DNA of 64,000 nucleotides from a bacterium (GTDB lineage: Bacteria; Eisenbacteria; RBG-16-71-46; CAIMUX01): assembly GCA_030431975.1 (NCBI GenBank), contig JAUIHP010000018.1, positions 1-64,000 on the forward strand, in the 5' to 3' direction. A program made the translations under genes and the position numbers. Positions 11,917 through 23,555 of this stretch are shown here, piece after piece (the first letter of the stretch is position 1; each line of letters starts with the position of its first letter). Below the pieces are notes generated by a model. The model saw only the letters and a program-made list of their open reading frames with translations, was not told the DNA's origin and did not search any database.

Positions 11917-12014
11917 GCCCCGATTTCCGGGGCACGTCCGCTATCCTGTCCCCTCAACAACGGACGGCCTCGCACCGATCTACTAGAAGGAGTGGGTGCG
12001 CCCCGACGGCGCAC
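11917..12014 (+). promoter_or_regulatory. Two perfect hairpins in the carbamoyltransferase leader
   Basis: Hairpin 1: GCCCCG, loop ATTTC, CGGGGC at 11917-11933. Hairpin 2: GTGCGCC, loop CCGAC, GGCGCAC at 11996-12014. An AGAAGGAG lies at 11985-11992 just before hairpin 2. Hairpin 1 could end the epimerase transcript, although no T-tract follows. Hairpin 2 is 55 nt before the ATG at 12070 and could control expression. Confidence 0.4.
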
Positions 12015-12069
12015 TGTAATCAAAGTAGGCGGGCCTCATCGGGGCTGCGGGAATCAGCACGGATTGAAA

Positions 12070-13833
12070 ATGATCGTACTTGGCATCTCGGACAGCAGCG
12101 TATGTGGCGGCGCCTCCATCAGCATCGACGGTCGGGTGGTGACCTCGGTCAACGAGGAACGGCTCGATCGCCAGAAACTCTCGACCGGTTTCCCCCGACT
12201 CGCGATCACGCGTGTGCTCCAAGAAGCCGGACTCGAGGCATCGCAGATCGATCGGGTTCAGGTTTCCGACAACCACAACTACTTCAAACCGGAGTCGTCC
12301 TACTGGCAGGGCTGGCTCATCGACCACGCCAACAAGAAGAAGGAAATGGTCGCAACCATCTCCTCTTCCGTTTCGTCGGTCATCGGTAACAGCGATCTCG
12401 TCCAATCTGCCTATTACAAGCTGAAGCGGAACATCACGAAGAAGCGTCCGGAGCAGTTGCGTGCGCTTCTGCGATCCGACTTCGGTCTCACCTGTCCCGT
12501 CCAACACATCGACCACCACTTCTGCCATGCAACCTCCGCCTACTACACGGCGGGATTTCCGGAGTGCACGGTCATCACACTGGACGGCGGCGGCGACGGT
12601 CTGTGCTCACGCGTCTACCGCGTCCGCAACGGCATCTTCGAATCGCTGAACCATCTGGGAAGCTATCATTCGATCGGCAACTACTACGCCTACGTGACCA
12701 AGATCTGCGGCTTCACCGCACACAAACACGAAGGCAAGATCACCGGCCTGGCCGCCTTCGGCAAGCCGATCTATGCCGACATCATCAAGCAGATGGTGGC
12801 CTTCGACGGTGAGCAGATCCGCAATCAGGGGAACGCCTACTACTGGTCCGCGGTGAAGAAACTGACCGCCGCTCTCCCCGCAAACTTCGAGATCAAAGAT
12901 CTTGCCGCAAGCATGCAGACCGTCCTCGAGGACGTGGTCGTCGACTACTGCCGTCACTGGACACAGCAGTCGGGGATCGGACGCGTCGCGCTGGCCGGTG
13001 GCGTGTTCGCCAACGTTCGTTTGAACCAGAAGATCCACGAGCTCGACTGCGTCGAGGACATCTTCATCCACCCGGGTATGGGAGACGAGGGACTGTCCTT
13101 CGGAGCCGCACTCACTCCGGACATCCTTCCGGAAGGACATTGCCCACCCGTCGTCGATGACGTCTACCTCGGCCCGACGATTCGCACCGAGGAAGTCGAG
13201 GAAGAGATTCGCAGTCGAGGATTGGGATTCGAGAAGCATGACAACCTGGCGGCACAGATCGCTTCGTTGTTGGCGCAGGGACATGTCGTCGCGCTCTGTG
13301 ACGGAAGAATGGAGTACGGCCCGCGAGCCCTCGGCAACCGTTCGGTGCTCTATCAACCCAATGACCCCTCGGCCAACGACTGGCTGAACAAGCACCTTGC
13401 CCGCACCGAGTTCATGCCGTTCGCCCCGGTCGTTCGGGAAGAGAACGCAGATCTCTGCTTCCACAACATGGACGGAGCCCGCGATGCCGCCCGCTTCATG
13501 ACCATCACCTTCGATTGCACCGATCACATGAAGAAACTGTGCACCGGAGTGGTCCACGTCGACGGCACCGCGCGTCCGCAGATCATCCGCCGACGAGACA
13601 ACGAGCTCTACTACGACATCGTCCACGAGTACGAGAAGCTCACCGGCAACCCCGCCATCGTCAACACGAGCTTCAACGTGCATGATGAGCCGATCGTGTG
13701 TACTCCGAAGGATGCGCTGAACGGATTCATCGACGGAGACCTCGACTATCTGGCCGTTGGCGGGCTGCTCGTCGAAGGAGCGAATGCCCAAAACCGGCAG
13801 AGAGTGATCCCGGAGACGGCCGACGCGGTGTAG
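12070..13833 (+). CDS. Carbamoyltransferase (NodU/CmcH/TobZ family)
   Basis: 587 residues from ATG 12070. It transfers a carbamoyl group from carbamoyl phosphate, via an adenylate, to a hydroxyl of a sugar or small molecule. Visible: N-terminal MIVLGISDSS, the metal-binding HIDHHFCHATSAYY segment, TLDGGGDG, AGGVFANVRLNQ (ASKHA-like fold), and the C-terminal YrdC-like-region motifs MEYGPRALGNRS and NTSFNVHDEPIVCTP. An in-frame GTG at 11992 would add 26 residues unlike the family and run through a hairpin, so I start at 12070 although its SD is weak. Context implies decoration of a surface polysaccharide. Confidence 0.95.
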   Translation: MIVLGISDSSVCGGASISIDGRVVTSVNEERLDRQKLSTGFPRLAITRVLQEAGLEASQIDRVQVSDNHNYFKPESSYWQGWLIDHANKKKEMVATISSSVSSVIGNSDLVQSAYYKLKRNITKKRPEQLRALLRSDFGLTCPVQHIDHHFCHATSAYYTAGFPECTVITLDGGGDGLCSRVYRVRNGIFESLNHLGSYHSIGNYYAYVTKICGFTAHKHEGKITGLAAFGKPIYADIIKQMVAFDGEQIRNQGNAYYWSAVKKLTAALPANFEIKDLAASMQTVLEDVVVDYCRHWTQQSGIGRVALAGGVFANVRLNQKIHELDCVEDIFIHPGMGDEGLSFGAALTPDILPEGHCPPVVDDVYLGPTIRTEEVEEEIRSRGLGFEKHDNLAAQIASLLAQGHVVALCDGRMEYGPRALGNRSVLYQPNDPSANDWLNKHLARTEFMPFAPVVREENADLCFHNMDGARDAARFMTITFDCTDHMKKLCTGVVHVDGTARPQIIRRRDNELYYDIVHEYEKLTGNPAIVNTSFNVHDEPIVCTPKDALNGFIDGDLDYLAVGGLLVEGANAQNRQRVIPETADAV

Positions 13834-13843
13834 TCTCGTCGGG

Positions 13844-14974
13844 ATGTCCGACGCAGTCGACCCGAAGAGCCACGGTTCGCCCGAGAATCGTCGCGACAAC
13901 GCGAGCCTTTCCCTGGCGCTGGCGCTCGCCGAACGCATCCCCCTACCCGATGGTTACGAGTGGTCGGCCCTTCGCCTGGAAGACGCCGAAGAGATCGTCG
14001 CGCTCCTCAACGCACACTCCATGGAAACGATGGGGCGCAGCGACCGCAAGGAGGAGGACTTCCGCGCCGACTGGGAAGAGCCCGGAGTCGATCCCGGCGC
14101 CGACGGGGTTGTCCTTCGAACGAAATCGGGCCGGGTCGTGGGATACGAAGAGGTCTACGACAAGAATCGCCATGCGGAGCTCATCTTCTACGGCGGGATC
14201 GTCGACCGCGGCCATCGCACGCCGGAGCTTCGAAATGCGCTCATCGAGTGGATGCGGTTGCGTTGCGCAGAGCATGTTCGCGAGGCTCCCCCCGGCGTCG
14301 AGGTCAAGGCATTCACCGGGGTCGACTCAAGGGATGTTGATTCACGTTCGTGGCTCGAGACCAACGGTTTCGAATGCACGCGCGTTTTCCGCGTCATGCG
14401 AAAGGAATGGAGTCAGGATCCAAGTAGGGACACAGAGCGTTCGCTGGCTGCAGTCGGCTCCGAGTACAAGATCTGTGTGCGCGGTCACCGTGAAGAGATC
14501 GACGAGGCATTCCTTCGCCGCTTCTATCGTACGCAGTGGGAGGCGTTCCAGGATCACTGGGGCGCGCCCGTGCCACTGGATTCATCGTTTCAACGCTTCG
14601 TCCATCAGTTGGAATCGAAACTCGAGCGCGACGAAGCCCTTCTGACCTACGTCGAGTGCGCCGACGAGATCGTGGCCACCTGTTTGACCCTGCTTTCCAG
14701 TGAGTCCGATCCTGACGTCGCGTTTCTCGATCGTCTCGGCACCCTGGCCGAGCACCGTGGCAACGGCCTGGCCCGTGCTCTTCTGTGCGACGTGTTCGAA
14801 AGGACTCAGGCTCTGGGCAAGAAGGCGCTCGAGCTTTCCGTCGACAGCGACAGCCAAACCGGCGCGCCGCGCCTCTACGAAGGGGTCGGCATGGTGGAAA
14901 CGGAAAAGACCTTCGTCATGAGTCAGGTCCTGCGTCCGGGACGACCGCTCGGCCTCGAGGACTCTCCTTCGTAG
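13844..14974 (+). CDS. Tandem GNAT-fold N-acetyltransferase
   Basis: 376 residues with two GNAT-like halves: residues ~30-185 (WSALRLEDAEEIVALLN ... VVGYEEVYDK, degenerate acetyl-CoA loop) and ~200-365 (YKICVRGHREEIDEAFLRRFY ... LGTLAEHRGNGLARALL, a good acetyl-CoA motif A, then ELSVDSDSQTGAPRLYEGVGM). The second half is probably catalytic. Begins 10 bp after the carbamoyltransferase stop, so co-transcribed. Substrate unknown; similar two-domain proteins include mycothiol synthase-like enzymes. Confidence 0.88.
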   Translation: MSDAVDPKSHGSPENRRDNASLSLALALAERIPLPDGYEWSALRLEDAEEIVALLNAHSMETMGRSDRKEEDFRADWEEPGVDPGADGVVLRTKSGRVVGYEEVYDKNRHAELIFYGGIVDRGHRTPELRNALIEWMRLRCAEHVREAPPGVEVKAFTGVDSRDVDSRSWLETNGFECTRVFRVMRKEWSQDPSRDTERSLAAVGSEYKICVRGHREEIDEAFLRRFYRTQWEAFQDHWGAPVPLDSSFQRFVHQLESKLERDEALLTYVECADEIVATCLTLLSSESDPDVAFLDRLGTLAEHRGNGLARALLCDVFERTQALGKKALELSVDSDSQTGAPRLYEGVGMVETEKTFVMSQVLRPGRPLGLEDSPS

Positions 14975-14997
14975 CCCGAACTCTTCACGACGATCAG

Positions 14998-16218
14998 CTA
15001 GTGTGGTGACGAACTTTGTGAATAGACCGTGCTCGACCCCGACACGTCCGATTCGAGCCGGCCGTACAGCTCGTGAACCCGCTCCCGAAAGACCGGCCAG
15101 CTGTGTTCTCGGCGGATCAGCTCGCGGGCCTTCGCGGCCAACGAGCGTCGCCAGGCTGGATCGGACAAGAGACGCGCCATGACCTCGGCATAAGCGTCGA
15201 CTTCGGGAGCGGCCAGGGCCGCTTCTTCTTCCGTCACGACCTGTGTGTGTGTCGGTAGGTCCGTAGCCAGCACCGGGACTCCCGAGTCGAGATAGCTGTA
15301 GACCTTCATCGGCGTGTTCTCACCCTGGGTCCTTGGGGACGCCAGAACATCGGCCTGCGCCATGAGCGGTCCCAGGTGCGAAACCGGTTGCGGCCCGACG
15401 AAGTGGATCTCCGATTCGAGACCATCATTCGAAACCCGCTGTCGGTACTCGGCCACGTGAGCGGCCGCTCCTCCAACGACGACCAGCGCTGTCTGTCCGT
15501 CCTCGGCGTGGACTTTCCTGAACGCGTCGTAGAGCAGATCGATTCCCTGGTAGGGTTCGAGATTCCCGATGTAGAGAACGATCCGTCGTCCTTCGAGTCC
15601 AAGGCTCGAACGGATCTGGAGAACCTCGTCTGCCAAGTCCCCGTCATCTTCCGTCGCCGATGTCAGCAACGAAACGTCCTTGAGAACGACGATGTCCTTC
15701 GCGCCGGCCTCCCTCGCTTCCGTCGCCAGGCTCTCGCACATCGGAACGACGACCCGAGCCGATCGAATGGCGTCGTTCTCGATCCAGGCGAGCCCCTTAA
15801 GGAGCCCGGAAAGGGCCGGGAACCGATCGGCCATCTGACCGGTCATCGACGAGTCCATGTCGTAGACGTAGGGAACTCCGTAGAGGGCGCCCAAGTGTCG
15901 AGCCAGGAAAACGCCCTCTTCGGTCGCGTGAATGATGTCCGGGCGAAGTTGGTGGACCAGCCGCGCCGCGCGACCCGCCAGAAACAGGTCCGTGTAGACC
16001 TTACGGAATGAGAATCCGGGCCTCACGTTTTCGACCCGCGGGAATGGCTGAACGCGATCAATGACCAGGCCGGGAAGTTCGATGTCCTCGCCTTCGGGGA
16101 AGGTCAGAAGGTGAACCTGATCCCCTCTCTCACTGAGCGCACGCAGCAGCAACCGCACGGCGATCGGTGTGCCGCGTTCCTGGTAGAACGGCTGCGGAGC
16201 GAGGAAGAGAACCCGCAC
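14998..16218 (-). CDS. Glycosyltransferase family 4 (GT-B)
   Basis: 406 residues. N-terminal Rossmann half starts VRVLFLAPQPFYQERGTPIAV, typical of GT4; the C-terminal half has IVLYIGNLEPYQGIDLL and PRTQGENTPMKVYSYLDSGVPVLATDLP (nucleotide-sugar donor site, ExxxxK-like region). The GTG at 16218 is the start: AGGGAG lies 10 nt upstream and the beta-1 strand begins there; a longer frame upstream lacks family similarity. Converges with the GNAT gene (23-bp gap) and follows another GT4 on the same strand. Confidence 0.93.
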   Translation of the reverse strand: MRVLFLAPQPFYQERGTPIAVRLLLRALSERGDQVHLLTFPEGEDIELPGLVIDRVQPFPRVENVRPGFSFRKVYTDLFLAGRAARLVHQLRPDIIHATEEGVFLARHLGALYGVPYVYDMDSSMTGQMADRFPALSGLLKGLAWIENDAIRSARVVVPMCESLATEAREAGAKDIVVLKDVSLLTSATEDDGDLADEVLQIRSSLGLEGRRIVLYIGNLEPYQGIDLLYDAFRKVHAEDGQTALVVVGGAAAHVAEYRQRVSNDGLESEIHFVGPQPVSHLGPLMAQADVLASPRTQGENTPMKVYSYLDSGVPVLATDLPTHTQVVTEEEAALAAPEVDAYAEVMARLLSDPAWRRSLAAKARELIRREHSWPVFRERVHELYGRLESDVSGSSTVYSQSSSPH

Positions 16219-16402
16219 AGTAAAAGAACTCCCTGGTTTCGAATTCGTCCGTGAGGAGCCGGCCGTTCCGTGGACGGGCCACACCGGGACGGTACCTTCC
16301 GGACACGGCCCCTTCGGATGATGAGACCTTCCGATGATGGCCGCGCTCCGCGATCCTGTCCACCCGTCGGGTCGGCGCACTTCCGGCGCAGACCAAGTCC
16401 CT

Positions 16403-17686
16403 CTAATCGTATCGTCCGGAATGAGGGGAGTGTCGAGTCTCGGGCTGGGCGGCGTTCAGAATTCGCTCGGCCCGTTTCTCCCATGTGTACCTGCTGAGGA
16501 AGAGTTCCAGTGCGGAAGCTCCGAGTCGCTCTCGTCGGCCGGGATCCTCGATCAACTCCCGAAGCTTGGACTCCCAGTCATCCGGATCGCCGGGAAGGGC
16601 GAGCACCGCGTTCTCCCCGTCCTCCGCGACTTCCTCGATGGCCGGTAGGTCGGAAACGACGATGGCCTTTCCCGCAGCCATGTATTCGAAGAGCTTGAGC
16701 GGTGACATCCATTTGACGGTGTCGAGCCCCCCTCCACCGGCAACGGCCACAGACCTTGCGTAGGGCGCGAGAAGAATGTCGAAGGACTGCCGATAGGCAT
16801 CCAGGCGAGCGGGAGGCAGGAAGCCGTGCAGGCGAACATTGCCCGCAGCCTTCGCCTCCGGCGACCATCTCGCAACATCCTCTTCCGTCCCGCCGACGAG
16901 GTGGAAATCAACCTCCGGCAGGCGACGCGCCAGCTCGAGAATGAGGTCGATACCTCTCCCGTCGTAGAGATGACCGACATAGCCGATGCGGAGCCGACGT
17001 TCTCCCGGCGCCGAGTTCCCGTCGAATGGCCCGCGTTCGGCAACGAAAGACGTGGCCACCTCAGCCGGCTGTTCGTGCTCGCTGTGCGTCGGGCCCTGGG
17101 CCCCGTCCCCGCGATTCGCCTGATGCTCGGACTCGATGCCGTCAACCGTCTCGTGCCCTCTGACAGGATCCGCTCCGTCCGGGGCTACGAAGATCTTGGA
17201 GGCCGGGACTCCCCGCTCCTCGACGTAGTGTGCCTTGAGCGCCTCTGTGATGACGACGTGAGTCCGAAGCTGCGGCGAACGGAGGAGCCACTCGTAAAGC
17301 CGGCGGCTGTTGCCTTTGCTCTCCGGGGTGTGCGACTCGTAGATGACCGGGATCCCGAGCGCGGCAGAAAATGCACTCGCGGCCAGCGACCGGGAAAAGA
17401 CGAGGTCGGCTCCCCTGCGACGGGCCCACCCAGCCGCCTGGACGGCAAAGGTTGCCTTGGTCGCGAAGATCGGCCAGGGATTCAGTTTTTCCAGGTTGAA
17501 GGTCGAAGGGACGCCGTAGAATTCGAAGGGGCTGCCGTCGATCACGATTTCCCGTTGGGGAAGCCGGCGTACGACCAGCGTGACCTCATGCCCGAGCGCC
17601 GCCAGAGCGGCACTCATCTTCATGACGTGGACGCTGTTGGCGGCCTTTGACGGTACAATGGAGTCTGCGATATAGACGATGCGCAT
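16403..17686 (-). CDS. Glycosyltransferase family 4 with a hydrophilic insertion
   Basis: 427 residues from ATG 17686 (GGGGAG just upstream; MRIVYIADSIVPSKAANSVHVMKM is a GT4 N-terminus). C-terminal donor half: RIGYVGHLYDGRGIDLILELA and KLFEYMAAGKAIVVSDLPAIEEV. Between the halves about 55 residues (from VRGHETVDGIESE to NSAPGERR) form a polar, glycine/glutamate-rich segment not expected in the fold. Head-to-head with the deacetylase across about 200 bp. Acceptor and sugar unknown. Confidence 0.93.
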   Translation of the reverse strand: MRIVYIADSIVPSKAANSVHVMKMSAALAALGHEVTLVVRRLPQREIVIDGSPFEFYGVPSTFNLEKLNPWPIFATKATFAVQAAGWARRRGADLVFSRSLAASAFSAALGIPVIYESHTPESKGNSRRLYEWLLRSPQLRTHVVITEALKAHYVEERGVPASKIFVAPDGADPVRGHETVDGIESEHQANRGDGAQGPTHSEHEQPAEVATSFVAERGPFDGNSAPGERRLRIGYVGHLYDGRGIDLILELARRLPEVDFHLVGGTEEDVARWSPEAKAAGNVRLHGFLPPARLDAYRQSFDILLAPYARSVAVAGGGGLDTVKWMSPLKLFEYMAAGKAIVVSDLPAIEEVAEDGENAVLALPGDPDDWESKLRELIEDPGRRERLGASALELFLSRYTWEKRAERILNAAQPETRHSPHSGRYD

Positions 17687-17889
17687 TCGCTCCCCAGTGC
17701 GATGGGATGAATTCAGGCTCTTGGTTCCCAGTCGGACAAGCTGCCTCTTCCGTCCAGGATTCTCAAGCCTGATCGCCCGGGATGTCCGCCCAAGCCGAGC
17801 CGCCGCAGGGCTCACGAACTAAAGAAGTCTCGAATGGTGGACGATTTTTCCCTATGGGAAGGCGCCTCGAAGCCAACCCCGGAGCCGTC

Positions 17890-18786
17890 ATGGATCGCCT
17901 ACTGCGCCTTTGGACACCGGTCCTTCTGTATCACGGAAGCTACCCAGAAGTGCCGCCGGAGTTGGGCGGCAAGCTTCACAATGTCGCTCCGGATCAGCTC
18001 GTCCAACACACCCGCTATCTTCGCAAGCACGTGCGATTCGTTCCCATCGACGAACTCGTCGCGGCGGAGAAACGTCACGGACTCGCTTCCATCACGTTCG
18101 ACGACGCCTACAAGAGTGTTCACGAACACGTCGCCGACGCGCTCATCGCCGAGGGAGTGCCGTTCACGATCTTCGTCAATGGTTCTTCCCTGGATGGCGA
18201 GATCCTTTGGAGAGACAAGGTTCGGATCGCCATCACCAATGGGTGGGTCGAGGAGTGCGAGGCTCAGCTCCCCGCAGGGATGAAAATTCGCAACCTCTCG
18301 TTCTACAAGTACACCAAGGATCCTCGCAACGACAGTGCCGCCGTTGACGCCGCCATCACCCGCTTCCTGGAGGCGAAGGGCGCCTTGGCCTCCCTGCAGC
18401 CGGCGACGATCGACCGTCCGGAAGCGTTCATCGATCATCCGCTCGTTACCTACGGAAATCACTCTCATCACCACTACGTGCTTTCGTCGCTGACCAAAGA
18501 GCAGCAGCGTGAGGAGATTCTTCGAACGGAAGCAACCCTGGATGGGATCCCGAACATCCGAAGGAGCCGAGTCTTTTCGATCCCTTTCGGAGAGCGGAAA
18601 CACTTCAATGCCGAGACGATCGAGCTATTGAAGGAGCATGACTTTTGCGCAGCCCTGCTCAGCCGTCAGCGGTTGAATCTTCGCCGCAGGAAGCTGGACG
18701 GACTTCCGGTTCTGGAACGCTTCATGCCCGACGACGATCTGCTCGGACCTCAGCTCATTCACTTCAAGCGGCTGGCCAGCGCATAG
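17890..18786 (+). CDS. Polysaccharide deacetylase (NodB/CE4 fold)
   Basis: 298 residues. Removes acetyl groups from N-acetylated polysaccharides. Motif 1 is ITFDDAYKSV (catalytic and metal Asp); motif 2 is YGNHSHHHYVL, giving the H-x-x-x-H metal ligands; VFSIPFGERKHFN corresponds to motif 3. I prefer the ATG at 17890, with GGAG 5 nt upstream; an ATG at 17854 and a longer frame from 17782 overlap the neighbouring GT4 promoter. No signal peptide is visible, so it may act in the cytoplasm or during export. Confidence 0.92.
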   Translation: MDRLLRLWTPVLLYHGSYPEVPPELGGKLHNVAPDQLVQHTRYLRKHVRFVPIDELVAAEKRHGLASITFDDAYKSVHEHVADALIAEGVPFTIFVNGSSLDGEILWRDKVRIAITNGWVEECEAQLPAGMKIRNLSFYKYTKDPRNDSAAVDAAITRFLEAKGALASLQPATIDRPEAFIDHPLVTYGNHSHHHYVLSSLTKEQQREEILRTEATLDGIPNIRRSRVFSIPFGERKHFNAETIELLKEHDFCAALLSRQRLNLRRRKLDGLPVLERFMPDDDLLGPQLIHFKRLASA

Positions 18787-18804
18787 CGGCCGCAACGGGT
18801 TGAC

Positions 18805-18862
18805 GGGTCGGCGCAGAGCGACCGGGTCGGCGCTGAGCGACCGGGTCGGGCGCCGAGCGAAT
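18805..18862. repeat. Three tandem 19-20-bp repeats between convergent genes
   Basis: Units GGGTCGGCGCAGAGCGACC (18805-18823), a copy with one change (18824-18842) and a third diverged 20-bp copy (18843-18862). Each of the first two units is itself an inverted repeat (GGTCG ... CGACC), so the array can fold into successive hairpins. It lies between the deacetylase stop and the alaS stop, where it may act as a transcription barrier. Confidence 0.7.
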
Positions 18863-18888
18863 GGAACGCTCATCCGATCCGGCCGACT

Positions 18889-21822
<2,934 letters not shown>

Positions 21823-21963
21823 CCCCTACTCCTTCCCCGGAAAATCGGGGGCAAGCCGAATCGAAACGAAGGCGCTAGGATAACAGGTCCAAGTTGGGCT
21901 CGGGTGACAAGATGGACGCCTGCCCCCGCTGTTCATGGATGGATTCATGGGAGGAACCCGCGC

Positions 21964-22515
21964 ATGTCCACCGAGGCCCACGCCTTCATCGCCACTTCGC
22001 TGGATGGATTCATCGCCCGCGAGGACGGAGCGATTGACTGGCTGGACGGCGTTCCCGACACCGAGGACCACGGCTTCGACGAGTTCCTGGACGGTGTCGA
22101 CGCGCTCGTCATGGGGCGGAAGACCTTCGAGCAGGTGTTGGGATTCGGGGAGTGGGCCTACGGGGAGCGCCGGGTGGTCGTTCTGAGCCGGAGCCGGACC
22201 CAGGCATCGATCCCGGTCCCGGAGCACGTCTCGTCCCCCGTCGAGTTCTTCGGCGGCACCCCCGAAGACTTGTTTCGCAGAGAAGAGTCCGCAGGGACCG
22301 GGCGGCTTTACGTCGACGGTGGGCAGGTCATTCAAAGCTTTCTCGCCGCCGGGCTTCTCCATCAGATCAACCTGACGCGGATTCCCGTGCTGCTCGGTGG
22401 CGGGATCCCGCTCTTCGGTCCCCTGGATTCGGATGTGTGGTGGGAACATCAATCCACCCGGTCCTTTCCGAGTGGGCTCGTGCAGACGGTCTACCGCAGA
22501 AAGGAGACGTCATGA
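21964..22515 (+). CDS. RibD C-terminal/dihydrofolate reductase-like protein
   Basis: 183 residues, about the size of YwjB/YyaP-type proteins. HAFIATSLDGFIAREDGAIDWL at the N-terminus and ALVMGRKTFEQVLGF (NADPH-binding region) and LYVDGGQVIQSFLAAGLLHQINL identify the RibD-C fold. Probably an NADPH-dependent reductase of unknown substrate. GGAGGA about 7 nt before ATG 21964 fixes the start. It overlaps the next gene by ATGA at 22512-22515. Confidence 0.9.
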   Translation: MSTEAHAFIATSLDGFIAREDGAIDWLDGVPDTEDHGFDEFLDGVDALVMGRKTFEQVLGFGEWAYGERRVVVLSRSRTQASIPVPEHVSSPVEFFGGTPEDLFRREESAGTGRLYVDGGQVIQSFLAAGLLHQINLTRIPVLLGGGIPLFGPLDSDVWWEHQSTRSFPSGLVQTVYRRKETS

Positions 22516-22808
22516 TCCACGTCGTCGTTTTGCTCGAGGCCGGCCCGGGAGGACTGTCCGCGCTGCGCGCCTACGAGGACAAGGTTCTGGCCTGGCTTCC
22601 CGAGTACGGCGGTCGGGTCGTCACGGCATTCCGGCCAGAGTCGGCGAAGGAGGGATCTCCGGACGAAGTGCATGTTCTCGCGTTTGAGAGCCGGGATGCG
22701 CTCGACCGGTTCCGGCAGGATCCACGACATGAGGCGCTGAAAGAAGAGCGCGCCGCAGCCATCGCCGCGACGCATGTCTACATCTCAGACGTCTTGCACC
22801 CGTATTGA
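22512..22808 (+). CDS. Small ferredoxin-like (DUF1330/YciI-type) protein
   Basis: 98 residues, MIHVVVLLEAGPGGLSALRAYE at the start and HVLAFESRDALDRFRQDPRHEAL in the second half, consistent with a dimeric alpha/beta barrel such as DUF1330. Translationally coupled to the RibD-C-like gene through an ATGA overlap. Function unknown. Confidence 0.8.
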   Translation: MIHVVVLLEAGPGGLSALRAYEDKVLAWLPEYGGRVVTAFRPESAKEGSPDEVHVLAFESRDALDRFRQDPRHEALKEERAAAIAATHVYISDVLHPY

Positions 22809-22823
22809 TCGGCTGCAGACCCC

Positions 22824-22867
22824 AAAAAATCGTGGCGGGCGCCGGGAGCTGAACTCCGGGCGCCCGC
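22824..22867 (-). terminator. Intrinsic terminator of the lipoprotein gene
   Basis: A 14-bp stem with one mismatch (22835-22848 pairs with 22854-22867; loop CTGAA) is followed on the minus strand by a run of six T (22829-22824). It lies downstream of the lipoprotein stop and may also serve the convergent plus-strand operon. Confidence 0.88.
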
Positions 22868-22892
22868 ACTTGACAGCGGCCTGGATGAAGAC

Positions 22893-23555
22893 CTACCAAC
22901 CCGCCCGAGTCTTCCAGCGAGAGAAGTGATCGATCTCGGTCGTCATCGTCGGGTGATGCCACGTCCCCCCGACGTCGACCCAGTCGCCGGTCGTCTCGTC
23001 GAGCCAGTATTGGCGAACATCGTCGTGGGGGCCGTAGTCGGTGTTCATGTTCACTTCGAGCGTAACCGGAACGTTGAAGGTCGTTCCATGCGGCAATAGC
23101 TCAAAGTCGACTTCGTCATTTGCACCGTGCAGAACGACGATGGAGATTTCGGTGTCGACGTTGAGGGCGCCCGGCGGAACACAGATGTTGACGAGCCCGG
23201 CCGACAGCTTGCCGCCGGAAACGGCCGAGATGACCTTTGATTTGAGAACGTCGATCTCGTGGAGGGTAACTCGATCGAGAAGGCCCTCGACATCGGCAGC
23301 CTCGCCAGCGACGTCGTCCGCGGTTTCGACCAGCCCACCAACCAAGCCACCCCTCGCTTTCCCCCTCTTTGCTGCCGCGTCACCGCCCTCAACGGCGCCG
23401 ACGAGATCGGGGGTCATCTCCCGGTCCTTGCCGGAAGTGGCGTCCACGGCGACGGCACCGTCGGAAACGGGGTTCGTCCCAGTGTCATTCGAGCAGCCTA
23501 CGGCCATGGCGACTGCGGCCACCGTGGCCAGGCTGAGTAGGCTTCGTAGTTTCAT
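22893..23555 (-). CDS. Secreted lipoprotein with ZU5-like domain
   Basis: 220 residues. The signal peptide MKLRSLLSLATVAAVAMAVGC has a lipobox-like AVGC, so it should be a lipoprotein anchored at Cys21. A low-complexity Ala/Gly/Asp region follows, then a domain with NICVPPGALNVDTEISIVVL and FNVPVTLEVNMN, a ZU5-like pattern, ending at MTTEIDHFSRWKTRAGW. ATG 23555 is preceded by AAGGAG at 8 nt. Role unknown; probably a surface or periplasmic structural protein. Confidence 0.82.
   Translation of the reverse strand: MKLRSLLSLATVAAVAMAVGCSNDTGTNPVSDGAVAVDATSGKDREMTPDLVGAVEGGDAAAKRGKARGGLVGGLVETADDVAGEAADVEGLLDRVTLHEIDVLKSKVISAVSGGKLSAGLVNICVPPGALNVDTEISIVVLHGANDEVDFELLPHGTTFNVPVTLEVNMNTDYGPHDDVRQYWLDETTGDWVDVGGTWHHPTMTTEIDHFSRWKTRAGW

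Noticed and set aside
12607-13938. 443-residue minus-strand frame opposite the carbamoyltransferase
   Set aside because: The plus strand encodes clear NodU-family motifs throughout.
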